Of a stretch of DNA of 64,000 bases, positions 1 through 12,113 are shown piece after piece. The first letter of the stretch is position 1; every line of letters starts with the position of its first letter. The DNA comes from Pratylenchus scribneri (taxonomy: Eukaryota; Nematoda; Chromadorea; Rhabditida; Pratylenchidae): NCBI GenBank assembly GCA_030063045.1, contig JAQSEB010000078.1:564001-628000 (forward strand). Direction: 5' to 3'. The translations under genes and the position numbers were made by a program. A model generated the notes under the pieces. It was not told the origin of the DNA. It made no database searches and worked only from the letters and a program-made list of their open reading frames with translations.

Positions 1-1027
1 TACTGTTGAAATTCTATAATAATATTCTATTGATTTAATAATTTTTTCCAAAAAAATAGTCAAAATTAGAGAAAAAAACTTTCTGACCAATAGATGAGTG
101 TGCCCATGGGCAAAGTTAGGTTTATATCTCTAAAATCTTTATCTTTCTAAAAAATTCTTCCTCTATTATATTCTACTGTTGAAATTCTATAAAAATATTC
201 TATTGATTTAATAATTTTTTCTAAATAAATAGTCAAAATTTTTAAAAAACTTTCTGACCAATAGATGAGTGTGCCCATGGGCAAAGTTAGGTTTATATCT
301 CAAAATCTTTATCTTTCTAAAAAATTCTTCCTCTATTATATTCTACTGTTGAAATTCTATAAAAATATTCTATTGATTTAATAATTTTTTCTAAATAAAT
401 AGTCAAAATTTTTAAAAAACTTTCTGACCAATAGATGAGTGTGCCCATGGGCAAAGTTAGGTTTATATCTCTAAAATCTTTATCTTTCTAAAAAATTCTT
501 CCTCTATTATATTCTACTGTTGAAATTCTATAAAAATATTCTATTGATTTAATAATTTTTTCTAAATAAATAGTCAAAATTTTTAAAAAACTTTCTGACC
601 AATAGATGAGTGTGCCCATGGGCAAAGTTAGGTTTATATCTCAAAATCTTTATCTTTCTAAAAAATTCTTTCCTCTATTATATTCTACTGTTGAAATTCT
701 ATAAAAATATTCTATTGATTTAATAATTTTTTCCAAAAAAATAGTCAAAATTAGAGAAAAAAACTTTCTGACCAATAGATGAGTGTGCCCATGGGCAAAG
801 TTAGGTTTATATCTCAAAATCTTTATCTTTCTAAAAAATTCTTCCTCTATTATATTCTACTGTTGAAATTCTATAATAATATTCTATTGATTTAATAATT
901 TTTTCTAAATAAATAGTCAAAATTTTTAAAAAACTTTCTGACCAATAGATGAGTGTGCCCATGGGCAAAGTTAAGTTTATATCTCAAAATCTTTATCTTT
1001 CTAAAAAATTCTTCCTCTATTATATTC
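1..1027 (+). repeat. Six satellite A monomers with the GGGCAAAG variant
   Basis: All six monomers have GCCCATGGGCAAAG, which shortens the palindrome from 16 to 12 bp. They otherwise mix the TTAGAG and TTTTTA subtypes, so the variant crosses subtype lines, which suggests local spread by unequal exchange or conversion. The sixth copy also has GTTAAG for GTTAGG. They may be the right end of a larger block lying to the left of the window. Confidence 0.85.
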
Positions 1028-2748
1028 TACTGTTGAAATTCTATAAAAATATTCTATTGATTTAATAATTTTTTCCAAAAAAATAGTCAAAATTAGAGAA
1101 AAAAACTTTTTGACCAATAGATGAGTGTGCCCATGGGCACAGTTAGGTTTATATCTCTAAAATCTTTATCTTTCTAAAAAATTCTTCCTCTATTATATTC
1201 TTCTGTTGAAATTCTATAAAAATATTCTATTGATTTAATAATTTTTTCCAAAAAAATAGTCAAAATTTTTAAAAAACTTTCTGACCAATAGATGAGTGTG
1301 CCCATGGGCACAGTTAGGTTTATATCTCTAAAATCATTGTCTTTCTAAAAAATTCTTCCTCTATTATATTCTTCTGTTGAAATTCTATAAAAATATTCTA
1401 TTGATTTAATAATTTTTTCTAAATAAATAGTCAAAATTTTTAAAAAACTTTATGACCAATAGATGAGTGTGCCCATGGGCACAGTTAGGTTTATATCTCT
1501 AAAATCATTGTCTTTCTAAAAAATTCTTCCTCTATTATATTCTACTGTTGAAATTCTATAATAATATTCTATTGATTTAATAATTTTTTCTAAATAAATA
1601 GTCAAAATTTTTAAAAAACTTTATGACCAATAGATGAGTGTGCCCATGGGCACAGTTAGGTTTATATCTCTAAAATCTTTATCTTTCTAAAAAATTCTTC
1701 CTCTATTATATTCTTCTGTTGAAATTCTATAATAATATTCTATTGATTTAATAATTTTTTCCAAAAAAATAGTTAAAATTAGAGAAAAAATCTTTCTGAC
1801 CAATAGATGAGTGTGCCCATGGGCACAGTTAGGTTTATATCTCTTAAATCTTTATCTTTCTAAAAAATTCTTCCTCTATTATATTCTACTGTTGAAATTC
1901 TATAAAAATATTCTATTGATTTAATAATTTTATCCAAAAAAATAGTCAAAATTAGAGAAAAAAACTTTCTGACCAATAGATGAGTGTGCCCATGGGCACA
2001 GTTAGGTTTATATCTCTAAAATCATTGTCTTTCTAAAAAATTCTTCCTCTATTATATTCTTCTTTTGAAATTCTATAAAAATATTCTATTGATTTAATAA
2101 TTTTTTCTAAATAAATAGTCAAAATTTTTAAAAAACTTTATGACCAATAGATGAGTGTGCCCATGGGCACAGTTGGGTTTATATCTCTAAAATCTTTATC
2201 TTTCTAAAAAATTCTTCCTCTATTATATTCTACTGTTGAAATTCTATAATAATATTCTATTGATTTAATAATTTTTTCTAAATAAATAGTCAAAATTTTT
2301 AAAAAACTTTATGACCAATAGATGAGTGTGCCCATGGGCACAGTTAGGTTTATATCTCTAAAATCTTTATCTTTCTAAAAAATTCTTCCTCTATTATATT
2401 CTACTGTAGAAATTCTATAATAATATTCTATTGATTTAATAATTTTTTCCAAAAAAAATAGTTAAAATTAGAGAAAAAAACTTTCTGACCAATAGATGAG
2501 TGTGCCCATGGGCACAGTTAGGTTTATATCTCTAAAATCTTTATCTTTCTAAAAAATTCTTCCTCTATTATATTCTTCTGTTGAAATTTTATAAAAATAT
2601 TCTATTGATTTAATAATTTTTTCCAAAAAAATAGTCAAAATTAGAGAAAAAAACTTTCTGACCAATAGATGAGTGTGCCCATGGGCACAGTTAGGTTTAT
2701 ATCTCTAAAATCATTGTCTTACTAAAAAATTCTTCCTCTATTATATTC
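1..2748 (+). repeat. Satellite A, varied left segment (16 monomers)
   Basis: Monomers here mix most of the subtypes seen later. The first six (1-1027) share GGGCAAAG in place of GGGCACAG, a form I do not see anywhere else in the window, and several of them have CTCAAAATC where later copies read CTCTAAAATC. From the seventh monomer (palindrome at 1126-1141) onward all copies are GGGCACAG. A monomer near 1771 carries the AGTTAAAATT variant that later marks the HORs. No clear HOR is visible in this part. Confidence 0.85.
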
Positions 2749-3301
2749 TTCTGTTGAAATTCTATAAAAATATTCTATTGATTTAATAATTTTTTCCAAA
2801 AAAATAGTCAAAATTTTTAAAAAACTTTTTGACCAATAGATGAGTGTGCCCATGGGCACAGTTAGGTTTATATCTCTAAAATCTTTATCTTTCTAAAAAA
2901 TTCTTCCTCTATTATATTCTTCTATTGAAATTCTATAAAAATATTCTATTGATTTAATAATTTTTTCCAAAAAAATAGTCAAAATTTTTAAAAAACTTTT
3001 TGACCAATAGATGAGTGTGCCCATGGGCACAGTTAGGTTTATATCTCTAAAATCTTTATCTTTCTAAAAAATTCTTCCTCTATTATATTCTACTGTTGAA
3101 ATTCTATAAAAATATTCTATTGATTTAATAATTTTTTCCAAAAAAATAGTCAAAATTTTTAAAAAACTTTTTGACCAATAGATGAGTGTGCCCATGGGCA
3201 CAGTTAGGTTTATATCTCTAAAATCTTTATCTTTCTAAAAAATTCTTCCTCTATTATATTCTACTGTTGAAATTCTATAAAAATATTCTATTGATTTAAT
3301 A

Positions 3302-3343
3302 ATTTTTTCCAAAAAAATAGTCAAAATTTTTAAAAAACTTTTT
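3302..3343. other. Clustered A/T tracts of satellite A (one example), candidate intrinsic bend
   Basis: In this stretch T6, A7, A4T5, A6 and T5 tracts follow one another at centre-to-centre spacings of roughly 8-11 bp. Tracts of four or more A or T near helical phase are known to curve DNA and to affect nucleosome placement. The two main subtypes, with TTAGAGAAAAAAAC or TTTTTAAAAAAC, both keep the tracts. The curvature is inferred and not measured. Confidence 0.5.
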
Positions 3344-3381
3344 GACCAATAGATGAGTGTGCCCATGGGCACAGTTAGGTT
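3342..3381. other. Conserved GC-richer box of satellite A (one example)
   Basis: This 40-bp stretch runs through GACCAATAGATGAG, the palindrome and AGTTAGG. By eye it is the most constant part of the monomer across the whole array: subtype differences cluster in the A-run region before it and in the CTTTATC/CATTGTC region after it. Exceptions inside the box are few and mostly recur at HOR spacing, such as GACCATAG near 17142, 20203 and 23278, and GTGTTCCC at 45709, 47915 and 50121. Selective conservation of a short box inside a drifting satellite is the pattern expected of a protein-binding site, but no known box (CENP-B) is matched. Confidence 0.7.
3358..3373. other. 16-bp perfect palindrome in the conserved box of satellite A (one example of ~300)
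   Basis: TGTGCCCATGGGCACA equals its own reverse complement, and the flanking bases (G on both sides) do not extend it. It occurs in most A monomers, at monomer bases 97-112. It contains an NcoI site (CCATGG), so that enzyme should cut the array into a ladder of about 171 bp. The first six monomers carry GGGCAAA, leaving a 12-bp palindrome, and a recurring subtype carries GGGAAC, leaving an 8-bp core. It could be a binding site for a dimeric protein or extrude as a hairpin; neither is shown by sequence alone. Confidence 0.9.
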
Positions 3382-5824
3382 TATATCTCTAAAATCTTTA
3401 TCTTTCTAAAAAATTCTTCCTCTATTATATTCTACTGTTGAAATTCTATAAAAATATTCTATTGATTTAATAATTTTTTCCAAAAAAATAGTCAAAATTT
3501 TTAAAAAACTTTTTGACCAATAGATGAGTGTGCCCATGGGCACAGTTAGGTTTATATCTCTAAAATCTTTATCTTTCTAAAAAATTCTTCCTCTATTATA
3601 TTCTACTGTTGAAATTCTATAAAAATATTCTATTGATTTAATAATTTTTTCCAAAAAAATAGTCAAAATTTTTAAAAAACTTTTTGACCAATAGATGAGT
3701 GTGCCCATGGGCACAGTTAGGTTTATATCTCTAAAATCTTTATCTTTCTAAAAAATTCTTCCTCTATTATATTCTACTGTTGAAATTCTATAAAAATATT
3801 CTATTGATTTAATAATTTTTTCCAAAAAATAGTCAAAATTTTTAAAAAACTTTTTGACCAATAGATGAGTGTGCCCATGGGCACAGTTAGGTTTATATCT
3901 CTAAAATCTTTATCTTTCTAAAAAATTCTTCCTCTATTATATTCTACTGTTGAAATTCTATAAAAATATTCTATTGATTTAATAATTTTTTCCAAAAAAA
4001 TAGTCAAAATTTTTAAAAAACTTTTTGACCAATAGATGAGTGTGCCCATGGGCACAGTTAGGTTTATATCTCTAAAATCTTTATCTTTCTAAAAAATTCT
4101 TCCTCTATTATATTCTACTGTTGAAATTCTATAAAAATATTCTATTGATTTAATAATTTTTTCCAAAAAAATAGTCAAAATTTTTAAAAAACTTTTTGAC
4201 CAATAGATGAGTGTGCCCATGGGCACAGTTAGGTTTATATCTCTAAAATCTTTATCTTTCTAAAAAATTCTTCCTCTATTATATTCTACTGTTGAAATTC
4301 TATAAAAATATTCTATTGATTTAATAATTTTTTCCAAAAAAATAGTCAAAATTTTTAAAAAACTTTTTGACCAATAGATGAGTGTGCCCATGGGCACAGT
4401 TAGGTTTATATCTCTAAAATCTTTATCTTTCTAAAAAATTCTTCCTCTATTATATTCTACTGTTGAAATTCTATAAAAATATTCTATTGATTTAATAATT
4501 TTTTCCAAAAAAATAGTCAAAATTTTTAAAAAACTTTTTGACCAATAGATGAGTGTGCCCATGGGCACAGTTAGGTTTATATCTCTAAAATCTTTATCTT
4601 TCTAAAAAATTCTTCCTCTATTATATTCTTCTATTGAAATTCTATAAAAATATTCTATTGATTTAATAATTTTTTCCAAAAAAATAGTCAAAATTTTTAA
4701 AAAACTTTTTGACCAATAGATGAGTGTGCCCATGGGCACAGTTAGGTTTATATCTCTAAAATCTTTATCTTTCTAAAAAATTCTTCCTCTATTATATTCT
4801 ACTGTTGAAATTCTATAAAAATATTCTATTGATTTAATAATTTTTTCCAAAAAAATAGTCAAAATTTTTAAAAAACTTTTTGACCAATAGATGAGTGTGC
4901 CCATGGGCACAGTTAGGTTTATATCTCTAAAATCTTTATCTTTCTAAAAAATTCTTCCTCTATTATATTCTACTGTTGAAATTCTATAAAAATATTCTAT
5001 TGATTTAATAATTTTTTCCAAAAAAATAGTCAAAATTTTTAAAAAACTTTTTGACCAATAGATGAGTGTGCCCATGGGCACAGTTAGGTTTATATCTCTA
5101 AAATCTTTATCTTTCTAAAAAATTCTTCCTCTATTATATTCTACTGTTGAAATTCTATAAAAATATTCTATTGATTTAATAATTTTTTCCAAAAAAATAG
5201 TCAAAATTTTTAAAAAACTTTTTGACCAATAGATGAGTGTGCCCATGGGCACAGTTAGGTTTATATCTCTAAAATCTTTATCTTTCAAAAAATTCTTCCT
5301 CTATTATATTCTACTGTTGAAATTCTATAAAAATATTCTATTGATTTAATAATTTTTTCCAAAAAAATAGTCAAAATTTTTAAAAAACTTTTTGACCAAT
5401 AGATGAGTGTGCCCATGGGCACAGTTAGGTTTATATCTCTAAAATCTTTATCTTTCTAAAAAATTCTTCATCTATTATATTCTACTGTTGAAATTCTATA
5501 AAAATATTCTATTGATTTAATAATTTTTTCCAAAAAAATAGTCAAAATTTTTAAAAAACTTTTTGACCAATAGATGAGTGTGCCCATGGGCACAGTTAGG
5601 TTTATATCTCTAAAATCTTTATCTTTCTAAAAAATTCTTCCTCTATTATATTCTACTGTTGAAATTCTATAAAAATATTCTATTGATTTAATAATTTTTT
5701 CCAAAAAAATAGTCAAAATTTTTAAAAAACTTTTTGACCAATAGATGAGTGTGCCCATGGGCACAGTTAGGTTTATTTCTCTAAAATCTTTATCTTTCTA
5801 AAAAATTCTTCCTCTATTATATTC

Positions 5825-5997
5825 TTCTGTTGAAATTCTATAAAAATATTCTATTGATTTAATAATTTTTTCCAAAAAAATAATCAAAATTAGAGAAAAA
5901 AACTTTCTGACCAATAGATGAGTGTGCCCATGGGCACAGTTAGGTTTATATCTATAAAATCATTGTCTTTCTAAAAAATTCTTCCTCTATTATATTC
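5825..5997 (+). repeat. Foreign-subtype A monomer inside the uniform block
   Basis: This monomer has the TTCTG start, TAATCAAAATTAGAG, CTTTCTG, and CTATAAAATCATTG, all absent from its neighbours. The monomer before it ends with the rare GGTTTATTTCTC. The same pair of features recurs around 7483-7670, giving offsets of 1712 bp for both the TTTATTTCTC and the TAATC marks, so a ten-monomer segment containing it was duplicated as a unit. Confidence 0.8.
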
Positions 5998-8259
5998 TAC
6001 TGTTGAAATTCTATAAAAATATTCTATTGATTTAATAATTTTTTCCAAAAAAATAGTCAAAATTTTTAAAAAACTTTTTGACCAATAGATGAGTGTGCCC
6101 ATGGGCACAGTTAGGTTTATATCTCTAAAATCTTTATCTTTCTAAAAAATTCTTCCTCTATTATATTCTTCTATTGAAATTCTATAAAAATATTCTATTG
6201 ATTTAATAATTTTTTCCAAAAAAATAGTCAAAATTTTTAAAAAACTTTTTGACCAATAGATGAGTGTGCCCATGGGCACAGTTAGGTTTATATCTCTAAA
6301 ATCTTTATCTTTCTAAAAAATTCTTCCTCTATTATATTCTACTGTTGAAATTCTATAAAAATATTCTATTGATTTAATAATTTTTTCCAAAAAAATAGTC
6401 AAAATTTTTAAAAAACTTTTTGACCAATAGATGAGTGTGCCCATGGGCACAGTTAGGTTTATATCTCTAAAATTTTTATCTTTCTAAAAAATTCTTCCTC
6501 TATTATATTCTACTGTTGAAATTCTATAAAAATATTCTATTGATTTAATAATTTTTTCCAAAAAAATAGTCAAAATTTTTAAAAAACTTTTTGACCAATA
6601 GATGAGTGTGCCCATGGGCACAGTTAGGTTTATATCTCTAAAATCTTTATCTTTCTAAAAAATTCTTCCTCTATTATATTCTACTGTTGAAATTCTATAA
6701 AAATATTCTATTGATTTAATAATTTTTTCCAAAAAAATAGTCAAAATTTTTAAAAAACTTTTTGACCAATAGATGAGTGTGCCCATGGGCACAGTTAGGT
6801 TTATATCTCTAAAATCTTTATCTTTCTAAAAAATTCTTCCTCTATTATATTCTACTGTTGAAATTCTATAAAAATATTCTATTGATTTAATAATTTTTTC
6901 CAAAAAAATAGTCAAAATTTTTAAAAAACTTTTTGACCAATAGATGAGTGTGCCCATGGGCACAGTTAGGTTTATATCTCTAAAATCTTTATCTTTCTAA
7001 AAAATTCTTCCTCTATTATATTCTACTGTTGAAATTCTATAAAAATATTCTATTGATTTAATAATTTTTTCCAAAAAAATAGTCAAAATTTTTAAAAAAC
7101 TTTTTGACCAATAGATGAGTGTGCCCATGGGCACAGTTAGGTTTATATCTCTAAAATCTTTATCTTTCTAAAAAATTCTTCCTCTATTATATTCTACTGT
7201 TGAAATTCTATAAAAATATTCTATTGATTTAATAATTTTTTCCAAAAAAATAGTCAAAATTTTTAAAAAACTTTTTGACCAATAGATGAGTGTGCCCATG
7301 GGCACAGTTAGGTTTATATCTCTAAAATCTTTATCTTTCTAAAAAATTCTTCCTCTATTATATTCTACTGTTGAAATTCTATAAAAATATTCTATTGATT
7401 TAATAATTTTTTCCAAAAAAATAGTCAAAATTTTTAGAAAACTTTTTGACCAATAGATGAGTGTGCCCATGGGCACAGTTAGGTTTATTTCTCTAAAATC
7501 TTTATCTTTCTAAAAAATTCTTCCTCTATTATATTCTTCTGTTGAAATTCTATAAAAATATTCTATTGATTTAATAATTTTTTCCAAAAAAATAATCAAA
7601 ATTAGAGAAAAAAACTTTCTGACCAATAGATGAGTGTGCCCATGGGCACAGTTAGGTTTATATCTATAAAATCATTGTCTTTCTAAAAAATTCTTCCTCT
7701 ATTATATTCTACTGTTGAAATTCTATAAAAATATTCTATTGATTTAATAATTTTTTCCAAAAAAATAGTCAAAATTAGAGAAAAAAACTTTCTGACCAAT
7801 AGATGAGTGTGCCCATGGGCACAGTTAGGTTTATATCTCTAAAATCTTTATCTTTCTAAAAAATTCTTCTTCTATTATATTCTACTGTTGAAATTCTATA
7901 AAAATTTTCTATTGATTTAATAATTTTTTCCAAAAAAATAGTCAAAATTAGAGAAAAAAACTTTCTGACCAATAGATGAGTGTGCCCATGGGCACAGTTA
8001 GGTTTATATCTCTAAAATCTTTATCTTTCTAAAAAATTCTTCCTCTATTATATTCTACTGTTGAAATTCTATAAAAATATTCTATTGATTTAATAATTTT
8101 TTCCAAAAAAATAGTCAAAATTAGAGAAAAAAACTTTCTGACCAATAGATGAGTGTGCCCATGGGCACAGTTAGGTTTATATCTCTAAAATCTTTATCTT
8201 TCTAAAAAATTCTTCCTCTATTATATTCTTCTGTTGAAATTCTATAAAAATATTCTATT

Positions 8260-9560
8260 GATATAATAATTTTTTCCAAAAAAATAGTCAAAATTAGAGA
8301 AAAAAACATTCTGACCAATAGATGAGTGTGCCCATGGGCACAGTTAGGTTTATATCTCTAAAATCATTGTCTTTCTAAAAAATTCTTCCTCTATTATATT
8401 CTTCTGTTGAAATTCTATAAAAATATTCTATTGATTTAATAATTTTTTCTAAATAAATAGTCAAAATTTTTAAAAAACTTTCTGACCAATAGATGAGTGT
8501 GCCCATGGGCACAGTTAGGTTTATATCTCTAAAATCATTGTCTTTCTAAAAAATTCTTCCTCTATTATATTCTACTGTTGAAATTCTATAAAAATATTCT
8601 ATTGATTTAATAATTTTTTCTAAATAAATAGTCAAAATTTTTAAAAAACTTTCTGACCAATAGATGAGTGTGCCCATGGGCACAGTTAGGTTTATATCTC
8701 TAAAATCATTGTCTTTCTAAAAAATTCTTCCTCTATTATATTCTTCTGTTGAAATTCTATAAAAATATTCTATTGATATAATAATTTTTTCCAAAAAAAT
8801 AGTCAAAATTAGAGAAAAAAACATTCTGACCAATAGATGAGTGTGCCCATGGGCACAGTTAGGTTTATATCTCTAAAATCATTGTCTTTCTAAAAAATTC
8901 TTCCTCTATTATATTCTTCTGTTGAAATTCTATAAAAATATTCTATTGATTTAATAATTTTTTCCAAAAAAATAGTCAAAATTTTTAAAAAACTTTCTGA
9001 CCAATAGATGAGTGTGCCCATGGGCACAGTTAGGTTTATATCTCTAAAATCATTGTCTTTCTAAAAAATTCTTCCTCTATTATATTCTTCTGTTGAAATT
9101 CTATAAAAATATTCTATTGATTTAATAATTTTTTCTAAATAAATAGTCAAAATTTTTAAAAAATTTTATGACCAATAGATGAGTGTGCCCATGGGCACAG
9201 TTAGGTTTATATCTCTAAAATCTTTATCTTTCTAAAAAATTCTTCCTCTATTATATTCTACTGTTGAAATTCTATAATAATATTCTATCGATTTAATAAT
9301 TTTTTCCAAAAAAATAGTTAAAATTAGAGAAAAAATCTTTCTGACCAATAGATGAGTGTGCCCATGGGCACAGTTAGGTTTATATCTCTAAAATCTTTAT
9401 CTTTCTAAAAAATTCTTCCTCTATTATATTCTTCTGTTGAAATTCTATAAAAATATTCTATTGATTTAATAATTTTTTCCAAAAAAATAATCAAAATTAG
9501 AGAAAAAAACTTTCTGACCAATAGATGAGTGTGCCCATGGGCACAGTTAGGTTTATATCT
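8260..9560 (+). repeat. Long-range duplicated A segment, left copy
   Basis: The order here is GATATAATAATT/CATTCTG monomer, CTAAATAAATAG monomers, a second GATATAATAATT/CATTCTG monomer, an AAATTTTATG monomer, an ATAATAATATTC/AGTTAAAA monomer, a TAATCAAAA monomer, then the 14-bp-deleted CTCTTCTAAAA form. The same order recurs at 13843-15316. The offset is 5583 bp at the first landmark and 5756 bp from the second landmark on, so one monomer was gained or lost inside. Confidence 0.8.
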
Positions 9561-9936
9561 CTTCTAAAAAATTCTTCCTCTATTATATTCTACTGTTGAA
9601 ATTCTATAAAAATATTCTATTGATTTAATAATTTTTTCCAAAAAAATAGTCAAAATTAGAGAAAAAAACTTTTTGACCAATAGATGAGTGTGCCCATGGG
9701 CACAGTTAGGTTTATATCTCTAAAATCTTTATCTTTCTAAAAAATTCTTCCTCTATTATATTCTTCTGTTGAAATTCTATAAAAATATTCTATTGATTTA
9801 ATAATTTTTTCCAAAAAAATAGTCAAAATTAGAGAAAAAAACTTTTTGACCAATAGATGAGTGTGCCCATGGGCACAGTTAGGTTTATATCTCTAAAATC
9901 TTTATCTTTCTAAAAAATTCTTCCTCTATTATATTC

Positions 9937-11284
9937 TTCTGTTGAAATTTTATAAAAATATTCTATTGATTTAATAATTTTTTCCAAAAAATAGTCAAAA
10001 TTAGAGAAAAAAACTTTCTGACCAATAGATGAGTGTGCCCATGGGAACAGTTAGGTTTATATCTCTTCTAAAAAATTCTTCCTCTATTATATTCTACTGT
10101 TGAAATTCTATAATAATATTCTATTGATTTAATAATTTTTTCCAAAAAAATAGTCAAAATTTTTAAAAAACTTTCTGACCAATAGATGAGTGTGCCCATG
10201 GGCACAGTTAGGTTTATATCTCTAAAATCTTTATCTTTCTAAAAAATTCTTCCTCTATTATATTCTTCTGTTGAAATTTTATAAAAATATTCTATTGATT
10301 TAATAATTTTTTCCAAAAAATAGTCAAAATTAGAGAAAAAAACTTTCTGACCAATAGATGAGTGTGCCCATGGGAACAGTTAGGTTTATATCTCTTCTAA
10401 AAAATTCTTCCTCTATTATATTCTTCTGTTGAAATTCTATAAAAATATTCTATTGATTTAATAATTTTTTCCAAAAAAATAGTCAAAATTAGAGAAAAAA
10501 ACTTTTTGACCAATAGATGAGTGTGCCCATGGGCACAGTTAGGTTTATATCTCTAAAATCATTGTCTTTCTAAAAAATTCTTCCTCTATTATATTCTTCT
10601 GTTGAAATTCTATAAAAATATTCTATTGATTTAATAATTTTTTCTAAATAAATAGTCAAAATTTTTAAAAAACTTTATGACCAATAGATGAGTGTGCCCA
10701 TGGGCACAGTTAGGTTTATATCTCTAAAATCTTTATCTTTCTAAAAAATTCTTCCTCTATTATATTCTACTGTTGAAATTCTATAATAATATTCTATTGA
10801 TTTAATAATTTTTTCCAAAAAAATAGTTAAAATTAGAGAAAAAATCTTTCTGACCAATAGATGAGTGTGCCCATGGGCACAGTTAGGTTTATATCTCTAA
10901 AATCATTGTCTTTCTAAAAAATTCTTCCTCTATTATATTCTTCTGTTGAAATTCTATAAAAATATTCTATTGATTTAATAATTTTTTCTAAATAAATAGT
11001 CAAAATTTTTAAAAAACTTTATGACCAATAGATGAGTGTGCCCATGGGCACAGTTAGGTTTATATCTCTAAAATCTTTATCTTTCTAAAAAATTCTTCCT
11101 CTATTATATTCTACTGTTGAAATTCTATAATAATATTCTATTGATTTAATAATTTTTTCCAAAAAAATAGTCAAAATTAGAGAAAAAAACTTTTTGACCA
11201 ATAGATGAGTGTGCCCATGGGCACAGTTAGGTTTATATCTCTAAAATCTTTATCTTTCTAAAAAATTCTTCCTCTATTATATTC
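9937..11284 (+). repeat. 8-monomer HOR, copy 1 (1348 bp)
   Basis: The unit starts at a TTCTGTTGAAATTTTATAAA monomer and contains two GGGAACAG monomers. The monomer start (9937 to 11285) and both GGGAACAG sites (10041 to 11389 and 10370 to 11718) repeat at exactly 1348 bp. The unit is shorter than 8 x 171 because two of its monomers carry the 14-bp deletion. Confidence 0.85.
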
Positions 11285-12113
11285 TTCTGTTGAAATTTTA
11301 TAAAAATATTCTATTGATTTAATAATTTTTTCCAAAAAATAGTCAAAATTAGAGAAAAAAACTTTCTGACCAATAGATGAGTGTGCCCATGGGAACAGTT
11401 AGGTTTATATCTCTTCTAAAAAATTCTTCCTCTATTATATTCTACTGTTGAAATTCTATAATAATATTCTATTGATTTAATAATTTTTTCCAAAAAAATA
11501 GTCAAAATTTTTAAAAAACTTTCTGACCAATAGATGAGTGTGCCCATGGGCACAGTTAGGTTTATATCTCTAAAATCTTTATCTTTCTAAAAAATTCTTC
11601 CTCTATTATATTCTTCTGTTGAAATTTTATAAAAATATTCTATTGATTTAATAATTTTTTCCAAAAAATAGTCAAAATTAGAGAAAAAAACTTTCTGACC
11701 AATAGATGAGTGTGCCCATGGGAACAGTTAGGTTTATATCTCTTCTAAAAAATTCTTCCTCTATTATATTCTTCTGTTGAAATTCTATAAAAATATTCTA
11801 TTGATTTAATAATTTTTTCCAAAAAAATAGTCAAAATTAGAGAAAAAAACTTTTTGACCAATAGATGAGTGTGCCCATGGGCACAGTTAGGTTTATATCT
11901 CTAAAATCATTGTCTTTCTAAAAAATTCTTCCTCTATTATATTCTTCTGTTGAAATTCTATAAAAATATTCTATTGATTTAATAATTTTTTCTAAATAAA
12001 TAGTCAAAATTTTTAAAAAACTTTATGACCAATAGATGAGTGTGCCCATGGGCACAGTTAGGTTTATATCTCTAAAATCTTTATCTTTCTAAAAAATTCT
12101 TCCTCTATTATAT
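11285..12113 (+). repeat. 8-monomer HOR, partial copy 2
   Basis: This follows copy 1 monomer by monomer through the CTAAATAAATAG/TTTATG monomer near 12020, then departs. The next monomer starts TTCTG with ATAAAAATATTC, where copy 1 has TACTG with ATAATAATATTC. Confidence 0.8.

Larger units (their letters stand above)
3262..3432 (+). repeat. Representative satellite A monomer (171 bp consensus copy)
   Basis: This copy is a good consensus. In order it holds: the start TACTGTTGAAATTC; an AT-rich stretch with ATAAAAATATTC; A/T tracts at monomer bases 41-82 (counting from 1); the conserved box at 81-120 containing GACCAATAGATGAG, the palindrome and AGTTAGG; then a pyrimidine-leaning tail (CTTTATCTTTC, TTCTTCCTC). 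By hand count 40 of 171 bases are G or C, and 19 of those lie in the 40-bp box. There is no CpG. Stops occur in all three forward frames and all three reverse frames, so although 171 is divisible by three no long frame can run through the array. The length resembles that of primate alpha satellite, but I see no sequence similarity and no CENP-B box. Confidence 0.92.
2748..7536 (+). repeat. Satellite A, near-uniform block (~28 monomers of 171 bp)
   Basis: Almost every monomer here is the same sequence: TACTGTTG start, CCAAAAAAATAG, TTTTTA subtype, CTTTTTGACC, GGGCACAG, CTTTATC. The few differences are single changes, for example TTCTATTG starts at 2921, 4630 and 6170, TCTTTCAAAAAATTC near 5283, and CTTCATC near 5467. 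One monomer of another subtype sits at 5825-5997 and recurs 1712 bp (ten monomers) further on, just right of the block end. Such uniformity without a complex HOR points to recent amplification of a single monomer. The other reading is an assembly artefact of an over- or under-counted run. Confidence 0.88.

Noticed and set aside
3342..3381. Hammerhead ribozyme in satellite A (GATGAG followed by a hairpin-forming palindrome)
   Set aside because: The hammerhead core needs CUGAUGA before stem II and GAAA after it. Here the first box reads TAGATGA, and GTTAGG follows the palindrome, so the second box is missing. I found no better match on the other strand.
3342..3381. CENP-B box
   Set aside because: The family motif (TTCGNNNNANNCGGGN) is not present in either orientation. 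Satellite A has practically no CpG, and satellite B has only ATCG without the rest.
2748..7536. Relation of satellite A to primate alpha satellite because of the 171-bp length
   Set aside because: Only the length agrees. I see no shared sequence and no alpha-satellite boxes, and the base composition is far more AT-rich.
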